Of a stretch of 64,000 nt of DNA, positions 48,405-58,900 are shown piece after piece. The DNA comes from Tachypleus tridentatus (Eukaryota; Arthropoda; Merostomata; Xiphosura; Limulidae). Each line of letters begins with the position of its first letter. The first letter of the stretch is position 1. The notes below the pieces were generated by a model, which was not told the origin of the DNA, did no database searches, and was given only the letters and a program-made list of their open reading frames with translations. The stretch is from the NCBI RefSeq assembly GCF_004210375.1, contig NC_134830.1:7874001-7938000 (forward strand). The letters run 5' to 3'. The position numbers and the translations under genes were made by a program.

Positions 48405-48480
48405 CATTGACCAATCACAAACTGTGACGTTTCAAAATGGTCGCCGAAACGGGAACAACAAACAACCAACACAGTAAGTA
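48405..48480 (+). promoter_or_regulatory. Candidate promoter and first exon
   Basis: A CCAAT box (48,411-48,415) and TGACGT (48,425-48,430, CRE-like) precede AAAATGG. The ATG at 48,437 opens MVAETGTTNNQH and is followed after 37 nt by ACA|GTAAGTAG, a strong donor. The CAAAATGGTCGCC block also resembles the YY1-type elements seen just downstream of many start sites. No in-frame second exon was found: the GAPDH-like exon at 49.96 kb does not continue this frame. Candidate only. Confidence 0.35.
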
Positions 48481-48701
48481 GTACGTGTGAGTTTCGAAGG
48501 AGGTGAGAATTTCCTGAAATTTACGTTACTGTAAAATAAGTCATAATATGCACTATTATTCAGAAGGTATGCCAACTAGCATTAGTTGCATCATATTTAT
48601 ACAATGTCAAAGATGTATTACATTTTGCTATGTTAATTTCAGAATAGCCATATAAGAGGAAAGAATTTCATGGCTAATTCACTGGCACTGCTTAAAATTT
48701 G

Positions 48702-48973
48702 TTTGTTTGTTTTGTAATTTCGCACAAAGCTACTCGAGGGCTATCTGTGCTAGCCGTCCCTAATTTAGCAGTGTAAGACTAGAGGGAAGGCAGCTAGTCA
48801 TCACCACCCACCGCCAACTCTTGGGCTACTCTTTACCAACGAATAGTGGATTGACCGTCACATTATACACCCCCACGGCTGGGAGGGCGAGCATGTTTAG
48901 CGCGACGCGGGCGCGAACCCGCGACCCTCGGATTACGAGTCGCACGCCTTACGCGCTAGGCCATGCCGGGCCC
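48702..48973 (-). repeat. SINE family 1, subfamily B head, minus strand
   Basis: Minus strand: GGGCCCGGCATGGCCTAGCG, GTAAGGCGTGCGACTCGTAA, GGTTCGCGCCCGCGTCGCG, then TGGGTGGTGATGACTAGCTG and GTAGCTTTGTGCGAAATTAC. The head matches the copy at 13.7 kb. Confidence 0.92.
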
Positions 48974-49958
48974 TGCTTAAAATAGTAAGTAAATAAAGTA
49001 GGCCTCATTCAATGGGGGACTGTAACCAGTTTAAACAGTTTGTTTTGATGTGTAGTCCTTTAGGAAATCAGAGAATACATTAGACCTTTATGACATTCTC
49101 TTTTCACTAAAATTCACATTTTGTTAAGAAAATAAATTTACGAATACATCTGTATTCTAAAAATTTAGTTATTTATCCTAAATTTGGTTAGTAAAAACCC
49201 TTTGTTTATCTTTTGTATTCATCATCTGTTGTTATTATTATACAAAGTAAACTGATGTAGAATGATTAAATATGATGTGTAGTAACAACTTAAACTACTT
49301 TTCACAAACTTATTACAATATCATTGTTAATTAACAAACTGCTGTATCATCTTTAGTATAATTTATGTAGTACTACATTGTCATTGTGTATGTACGTTTT
49401 ACAAAGTTTAATGGAAAATACATCATTCTGTGTACATACTAGCATAATTTAATTAATTGTACCTAAGTTTGTCATACAGAAGAGTTTATACCTTTTAATA
49501 CTTATAAATTTTCTTTGATATTAAATAGTTTTCTGAATTTCCAATGTTACCACAGATGTACATGAATATGTTTATATATTTTTTATTTTCTTAGTTAGTT
49601 GTATGAAAATAAAATTATACATAATGAAAACCAGCAGAAAAAAAAGTTATATTTTTACAGTTTATGGTTTTAAAATATTCCAGTGTATTTAGAAAGGTTG
49701 AAATTACCAGACTAATTCTACTCTTATGTACTTAAACCACTTTCTGAAAACGGTTCCTAAAATTTATTTTGATTTGATAGTTTTAAATAGAAAGTGAGGT
49801 TGAACTTTATAAAGAATGTATGTAAAATTAAATTTGTTTGAAGAAACTGATTGTTAACAGAATCACTTATTGTTAAGAAATGTCCAACTTGCTGTCAAAC
49901 TAAAAATACTGTTCCTTTACTAAATGTTTTTATGTGTCTATAGTTAAACTGTTTTAAG
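48974..49958. other. AT-rich anonymous stretch (possible intron)
   Basis: No exon, RNA or repeat recognised. Confidence 0.45.
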
Positions 49959-50088
49959 TTTGACAATGAAGACTACAGTTTGTGCCATAACAGCAACCCA
50001 GAAAACTGTTGATGGTCCAAGTTCTAAGTTAAACCATTCCACACCTCAAAATCAACTTTTACAATACACCATAATGGGATATAGGTGA
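49959..50088 (+). pseudogene. GAPDH fragment, decayed exon with internal deletion
   Basis: The frame from 49,960 reads LTMKTTVCAITATQKTVDGP, then SSKL. This matches the block of glyceraldehyde-3-phosphate dehydrogenase just after the catalytic-cysteine region (MTTVHAITATQKTVDGPSxKL). The frame continues through PQNQLLQYTIMGYR to a TGA at 50,086. The end resembles the later GAPDH segment (LKGIMGYTEDQ), so about 70 residues are missing between the two parts. A GTAAG donor-like site follows at 50,089. The catalytic cysteine exon (NASCTTNC) is not visible upstream. Known of the family: a cytosolic NAD-dependent glycolytic enzyme. Inferred here: a non-functional duplicate. Confidence 0.75.
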
Positions 50089-51057
50089 AGTAAGATTTAA
50101 CTGAAATTTTTATTTATTTATATTTTAAATGTTGTGTATTATATGGCAGAGTAGAGTTTCCAAATTATGAAATAGCAATTCATTTAGATAAGAAAAACTT
50201 TGCCATAAAAACCTGTGGTCATCATGTGCATTAAAGTTTAACGAGTCTTTTTTTTTAAGAGTAGAAAATAATTTTATTTATCAAAGTATTTGAAAATGTT
50301 TCTTTTATTGAAGTATTTAAAAAAAAATAATTATAATTTTAATACTTGTTGCAGACTTTATTGTGAGTCATAATTAGATGATGTGATTCTGAAAACAAAT
50401 ACGGTGACATCAAAAATAAAAACTGTTAAAGCATCTAATTCATTTTTATATTCAATTATATGCAAATATGTCTCATTCTACTCACTTATGGACCCCTGTT
50501 GGAACAGCAGTAAGTCTTAGGATTTACAACACTTAAAATCAAGTGTTGAATTTCTCTTGGTGGGCACAGCAAATAGCCCAATGCGGCTTTGCTATAAAAA
50601 CAACACCCACCCACTTACGAGTAAATTGGCTATATTACCTCTGTTTCTTTTGGGCTTTAGATAAAACAGTGCCTACTATTTATGTTGTACCTTGCATATT
50701 TTCCATGAATATTATGCCACAAAATTAACACCCTGTCATTAATTTTAATTAACGATATCAGTTCATAATAGGTTCATCATATGTATGTATGTATTTATTT
50801 TTAAAATATAATTTTATCACATCCTGAACAAAGTTTTAGACTAATTTTGTTGTTGTTTATTTCTTTAGTAAACAGGAAAATCAGTTTTGTAATTGTACTG
50901 TATTCCAAACACAATTATTATTGTTTAAGATTTTAATAAACATTGTATTAGAATAAAATATGTATTAGAATATGAGAATTTAAAATTGATTCCTATATAT
51001 CAGAAATGAACAATAAACACTTTGGTGATTTTTTTATTTTTCTCGTACGCTGTTTAG
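50089..51057 (+). other. Intron-like stretch between the GAPDH pieces
   Basis: AT-rich, and contains a SINE family 2 3' fragment at 50,530-50,625 (TTGGTGGGCACAGCAAATAG, GGCTTTGCTATA). The open frame at 50,543-50,728 derives from it. Confidence 0.5.
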
Positions 51058-51872
<815 letters not shown>

Positions 51873-52000
51873 TATTAACCTGAAGATGACCTAGGAAGGT
51901 CAAAACCTTTTTATCTGCTTACCAATAAAAGTTAATACCCATAGCGGCCATTCTGAGATACATTTTTATTTCAGATTGGTTTCTTGTCAATAAGAAGGTA
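51873..52000 (+). repeat. Dispersed CTGAAGATGACC repeat, copy 4
   Basis: AACCTGAAGATGACCTAGGA, AGGTCAAAACC, ACCAATAAAAGTTAATACCC and GGCCATTCTGAGATACATTT, then ATTGGTTTCTTGTC. Same module order as the copies at 0.9 and 16.5 kb; GAAAC has decayed to AAAAC. Confidence 0.75.
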
Positions 52001-52142
52001 TGATATAAACTCCTTCTTAAGATATCATGCTAATATCATGTCCCTGGAGAAAGTAAGTTTTTAACCAAATGTCTGACCCTAAAAATCTATTCATTTCAGA
52101 ATCAGATGAAAGTGTACCAAGAGTACACGAATGAAATGGTGC

Positions 52143-52265
52143 CATGTTTAGTGGGATAAGGGTTGAAATCCACAACCCACAGATTGCAAGTTCAGCACTC
52201 TAATCACCTGGCCATGCCAAGACTCTCAGTATATCACTAATCACCTGGCTGTGCCAAGTCTCTCA
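52143..52265 (-). repeat. SINE family 1 head fragment with 39-bp duplication
   Basis: Minus-strand head with GGCATGGCCAGGTGATTAGA, CTTGCAATCTGTGGGTTGTG and a B-box remnant. The terminal 39 bp (CACCTGGCCATGCCAAGACT ... TATCACTAAT) is then repeated as CACCTGGCTGTGCCAAGTCT ... TATCACTATA. Confidence 0.75.
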
Positions 52266-52830
52266 GTATATCACTATAACACTTAGATTTGACAAAAGAA
52301 TGAGAATAAATGAGGATGCATGTTTGTCTCACATCAGTGATCTTCCATTTTCTTCAGTTTGTTCGTATTTTTGTTAACAAACATAATAAAAAATGTTCAT
52401 TGTGGTAAACAAAATAATAATTTGATCTAAGTAAGAGTTTTGTTTCCTTCCAATTTGTAAAAATATCCTTATACAACAGAAAAAATGGATATTATTTAAA
52501 CATCTATAAAGATGAATTTATTAGCAAAATAGGAAAAACTATTTGTACCCTTGCACTTAATAGATGTCACAAATCTTCAGAAAAATACCAAATATTTATT
52601 AAAGCAGTTTCACCTTGTTACTGATATAACATTTTATCAAAACATTAAATGTTTATTTCCTTTTGTGGGTTTATTAAATACCCAATACATTATTACTCTT
52701 GGGGAAAACTGACAAACACAATCTGTTAACTTTCTTGTTCTAGAGAGATGCTGGCTGTCATAAACAACTTCATGTAACACATTTCAACATATATTTGGGG
52801 ATATTTCATTTTTACTGTATTAATAACATT

Positions 52831-52902
52831 TTACTGCATCTCTGGTTGACACTCTAAAAGATCGTAAAGATTCCACCCATCTGCCAATTCAATGAAAGGA
52901 TG
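52831..52902 (-). CDS. PAK-like kinase terminal exon f
   Basis: Acceptor TTTTTCACACAG, then [23 protein letters not shown] and TAA. HPFI continues ASELLM into the family's LLxHPFL motif, confirming the splice. The 18 or so residues after HPF do not match the usual group I tail (KPLSSLTPL...). Confidence 0.9.
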   Translation of the reverse strand, partial: HPFIELADGWNLYDLLECQPEMQ

Positions 52903-55900
52903 CTGTGTGAAAAAGTAATAAAAAACATCTGTTTAATAAAAGTAATTATTCTACATCATACACATTATGTTAAATTAGTCTCTGTAAACAGTACTGTGTA
53001 AAAATGTTAGGTCAAGGGAATAGTCTGTCATTCTTTACATTTTATGAGTCCAAGTTTGAAATATTTCATTCAAAATGTGTGTTGTATGTCAGACAGAAGA
53101 AAGGTGAAAGATACTTATCTCACCACACAGCATCTACTATGAAGCATGGGAGAGGCAGTGTGATAGTATGGGGGGGGTGTTTATGATGAGATGACAGGAA
53201 ATTTTTCAAAATACATTGAACAATAGACCAGCACAAGTATTGATCCATCACAGAGTATCCAGTGGTTTACATATTATTGGTAACTGATTCTACTACCAAG
53301 AAGATAATGACCTCAAAACCCCATCCAACCTCTGCAGAAATTACATAGCTAAGAAACAAGCTACAAGAGTAATTCAAATAACACAGTTACCCCACAGAGC
53401 CCCTATCTCAACCTAACTGAGCAGGTCTGGGATAGGACAGATTAAAAACTTTACAAATCAAAAGTTACTTCCAAAGAAACTTTATGGTAGTGTATGAAGG
53501 CCACATGGAGCAAACTCCTATAGGATACTTTGATTAAATATCTTGTAATAATACCTAAAAGACTGTCTGCAGTTATTAAAGCAAAAAAGTGAGACACAGA
53601 AAATATTAACTGTTTACTGAACTCAAGCACTTCCACTGAGTTTGTTCTACTAAATATAGAGATTAATATACCTGAGGTTTCACCTTACATTGTTCTTTTC
53701 ATGGAGCCTGAAATCTAATTTTTAACTTTATTCTAACACTTTTGTATAGTACTGTAATACAAGTTTCATATTTTTAAAGAGTATGTCATTTCAAAAACAT
53801 GCTGACAACTGAAGATTAAGTAATTCCATGTATTAAACTAAAACCCTCTAACAATATGATTTTATAAACAAGGTCAAATCAAGTGTTCTCTAAATTATAT
53901 TCTTCTAGAAGAATATATAACAATTGACATTTAACAATCCTCTGTAAGAAGATATCTTACAGTTTACAATTTGTACTGATCAAAATATTATATATACTTT
54001 ACCATAAAAGCATAAGAAACAGAAAATTACAAAAAGATAAAAACAGAAAATTCATTACACATTACCAGTCCTACATGAGTCTATCTATAAGAATTACCAG
54101 CCTTTTGTAATATAAAACACTATATAATAAAACTTGTAGAACCCACAGAAGGTATCAAAATCACATAAACAACAAAAACAAAAATTTAGAAGATACATGT
54201 AATTGTTTCTCAAACCATTAATGAAATGTAATTCTCCATTAATTATGAGAAACATTAAACTTTTTCATCACCAGGCTCAAAATATTTGTTTTCCATTACA
54301 AGTTACAACACTAATAATGATAATATCTACCTTTATAATGTATATGTTTTGGTTGGTAGATTTGTTTATTTTTCTCAAACATCTAAGAAAATATTCAAAA
54401 CCATGGTATGATGTTGTATATTTATCATATTGTAATTTGTACAGATTTGTATCAATGGTTTTTCTTTATCAAGATTCACATAACCTTCTGACATGACTCT
54501 TATTAGAATTTTTGTTAATGCATGACACTGCAGGTATGTCATTTCTTTCTCTTTCTGAACTTGGAAGACTTCGTCATGTGACATGATGGATTTATTGGTA
54601 ACGTTTTGGTATAACTTCCTCTTCAAGACCAACTGACAATTGGTTTTTTATACAGTAAATCTGAAATCCCTCACAATATACTTATTTTATAAATATTAGA
54701 TATTTGAGATTATGAAACTACAAACTGTTATAATGGCTAATGTAAAAATTTGTGGAAACACAACAAACAGACAAGTAACTCTTACTAGGGGAAAACAAAT
54801 TGTACCTTATTAAATATATAATATAACAGTTATTAATATTCTTATAGAATGGAACAGTTGTTTTCTATAACTAGTTTATAATGTACACCATGTTTATGTA
54901 TGAATAAGGACAGAGGTAAATACAAACAATGTCACAATTTTTTGTCATTAAATATAAACAGAGAACTAGCTCTTAGATAAACCATACAAAATATTGTGAA
55001 AATCAGGTGTGTTTTTAATGAATAATAAACACATTAAAATTCAAAGTATCTGAATATAAGATCCAACAACATTTTGAGTTTTATTATCTCAAAAATTATA
55101 TCACAGGAACATTGCTATGAAGTACAACCACTTTTACCAGTTAGAGATCAACTGAAGTGAAGGTGAATGGATGGATTTAAATATAATAACAAGTTTTACA
55201 AAGTAAAAATATTCACCTTAAAGTTGGTCAGTTTAACAGCAGTAAAACTTGATATTGTGTGGAATTATGGAGATTACAAAGTAAACAAATATGAAACTAA
55301 GAGTAATTTATACCATACCATTAAGAGTTCAGAGGCAGTGTATCTTTTAGTTACGTCTACTTCTAAACATTTATTCAAAAAATCTTGGAAAACTGGAGAC
55401 AGGTTGTCTTTATTTTCAATTTCTGGCTTCCCATTTGTTAGTATTAAGTTATATATCTGAAAAGAAATTCAGATTATAAAAATATATAAGTATACATAAT
55501 GAAAAATTATAACCAATACTGTTAGTTACATTAGCATTACAGAGATAGAATATACCTTACTTATAAAACACAAAAATACTATCTGCTTCATGGACTATTA
55601 CAGAATCATCATTACTTGACAACAATGACATCACCATGTACAACTTTTTGGATAATTCCTCCCAAATAATATCTAAATAGCTCCAAAAGTATATCACCAT
55701 GGGTAAATTACCTAAACTGTAACTGTTTTATTATAGTGGCTTCAGAAGATGATAGTAATACTATGGCCAAAAACATTAAAAGTTAACAAGTTACAAAACA
55801 ATAATATGTACATTCAATAATTACATGTTTGTTACTGTAAACAATCTTGTCAAATATTTATTGTTGTTATATTCATTATATTCAATACAACTATATGTAT

Positions 55901-58900
55901 GAATAATGTGCAAAGCCATCTTTTTGTCTTTATTACATCTATTCCGTGTAGTTGGTGAAAGACACTCTGTACAAAACGTGTTTTATAGTACAAAAGTGTA
56001 GCTTTAAGAATTTGGGTATTGTGAAACAATGGTAATTTTGTGATTAACATTATTAGAGAAGCATTTGTGTTTAACTAAAGCAAACCATTAATCCACCGAA
56101 ATGATTAAGACCTTGAAACTGTTCATGAAAGACTATAATTTTCTATCTAATTTAAATCTTTTATTACTTTTAAAACCTAAAGAATTTGAAAAGAAGAAAA
56201 ATGGGAGACATCCATATAAGGAGAAAATTGAAATTCAATCTACTCTTATTCCTTGGCTGTAAGCACTGGTTACTAACACTTACCATGTCAGAATTTTCAT
56301 CATAATAAGGAGGTTGACCATCAATCATTTCAATGGCTGTAATACCCAGTGACCAGATGTCAACCTCCGGTCCATACATTTTCCCTATTATTACTTCTGG
56401 AGCCATCCATTGACGAGTGCCAACCACTGACGTTCGTTTATTTCGTTCAGGGGACATTTTGGCACATAATCCAAAATCAGCTGTGATGGAGAAAACCAAA
56501 AATAATGTTTTCATGTGAGAGCAAATGAAAACAGAATTAAGTTGTACAGAGCTTCTAATGAGCCTTACAAAATCAACTTAAGGTATATTAATAATTGTTA
56601 CAGGTTTGTAGTCACTTCATCAGGTTAAATGTAAATAACAAAAGTTCAATATTTCTAAAACTAGTTAACCTTATCCAGCCAGATATATTATATCATTTTT
56701 TATGAGGGCGCATGACAACATTAACTTCTCATTATTTTTGTTTAGATTTACAACAAAATAAAATTATTTTGTCATTTGTTTCAGATAAATTAATAAAAAA
56801 TATTCAATTGCATGCGTGCCATTTTTCTGCTGAAACACGGATTTCCGCGATTTTCAAATGGCCAACGATCACCCACGAGATTCGTGTAAATTCGAGGAGA
56901 AAATATGAGCCATTTGGGGGCCGGGTAGGTGGTTTTTGAGGAGAAATCGTATTTTTTCAATGTTTATTGCAGAAAAAAAAAAAATCTGACCGCCATCTTG
57001 GAGGCAGTCTCGTTGCAGGTCTTGTGGTCTGGTATCGTGTGCATACCAGACGATAAAATATTCTCTACGCTCCACAGAAACAACAGCGATTGAAATGTTT
57101 AAAAGGAAAGATGTTCATTTTGATCCTGTAGACAAGAGAATGCGTAAGAACATTAGATCACCAGCTTCAAAGTATACCTCAAAGCTGAGGGAGAATCAGA
57201 AGAAAAGGGCAGAAAGGCTTGAGGCCTATGGTTCTGTGAAATCTGGCCCAGCCACCTTGGCTAAAGAAAAAGTCCAGAAAGCCGCAGAGGCACAGAGAGA
57301 TGCCCGTTCAGAAAAGGAGAGAAAAAAAGCTCGGAAGAGAGCACTGGAAACCCTTGTCTCGAAAAAGAGGAAAGTAGCCAAGATTGATTAAAGGAAATTA
57401 GTTATTTGAAATTTGACTGTAATTTATGCAGCAGAGCAGAAGTTGATATCAGTGACTGAAAAACATTTTATTATTATCTGCAGCATACAGTGCCAGTGGT
57501 TTATTTTAAAGCATATCATTAATTTTATTTTGAAGCAATGCCAAAGCTTTTCTTGATTTGCTGTTTCAGTTTGTATTGTGAAAGAATGAAAAATATACTG
57601 ACATTGAGGTACCAGTAACTTACTGACAAGATTGTATAGATGAACAAGTTTTACTGCAGGTAGTCATGTAGAGTAATTTTAAGTAATTTGAAATTTTAAT
57701 GGAATACATGCAGCAGAGCAGTAGTTGTTGATGTCAGTGACTGTACAAAATTTAATTTCTGAGGCATATCACTGATATCAGTAGTTTAATATTGAACCAT
57801 ATCAGTAGTTGAATTTTTAAGCAATGTCATAGCTTTCCTTCATATGCTGTTTTAGTTTGTATTGTCAATTTGTGAAAGAATGGAAAATTCACTGACATTA
57901 AGGTACCAGTAGTATAATGACAAGATTGCATAGATGAACAATTTGAACTGTTGGTAGTCATGATTTGTCAAAAGAGTAATTTTATGTGATTTGAAAATTG
58001 TATGGAATATATGCAGCAGAGAAGTAGTTATTGGCAATGACTGTAAAACATTTAATTGGCAGCATACCAGTAGTTGATTATGTTATTGATGACAAAAAGG
58101 ATAATAATGAAATGATTTGTATTTGAAATATTTACTGAGTTATTTTGGCTTTATTAACTCATATTACTAATATATTTTGATTTAGAAAAATTAAACTGAA
58201 TAAATAGCAAATAAACAATCTTAAATTTCATTTATTTACTTTTTATTTTATTTGTTAATTTTAGATATTTTGATATATCTTCTAAAATGAATGCAAATTA
58301 AAAGAATAAATCAATCTGCTAAAACTGTAAATGAAAGTTATAGTTTTATTAGTTTGATTTAGTCTTTTAATTTCTTTTTGTTATTTTATATGATATATAT
58401 TGTGTACTTTTCCAACATTGCAATGTCAAAAAACATAAAGAAATTATGTCCCAGATTACACCAAATCACACCAAATAGCATCCATTTTCATGCCTCCGGA
58501 CCCCTAGTCATAGCGCTGCTGCACCTCGCTGTGGCGCAGGCTATATACCTTTTCCTCTTTTTTTCATAAATGTCATTGGCATGCCTGCAGTTGGTTAACT
58601 ATAATTTAAATTTATTCTGGTCCTATTGATAATATTGATTGTAAAATAGAAATAATTAAACATCCAAATATACAAATGAAACTTGTCAACATACAAATCT
58701 GCTTAGTTCCAGAACAAATAGTTTGTAATAAAATATTTATTTTAGAAATTAGTAGTGTTAGAAAATGTAAAATATAATTAAATAACAAAAATCATGAGTT
58801 AAACATGGAAAATTAACAAAATATTTAAAACCAACTGGCTTAAAACTGGTTATAAAAACAAGTGTTGGTGTTGTTTTCACATTGTTCTTAGTTTCTCCAT

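Noticed and set aside
55167..55460. 97-codon plus-strand open frame
   Set aside because: It is antisense to kinase exon e, which has strong motif and splice support on the minus strand.
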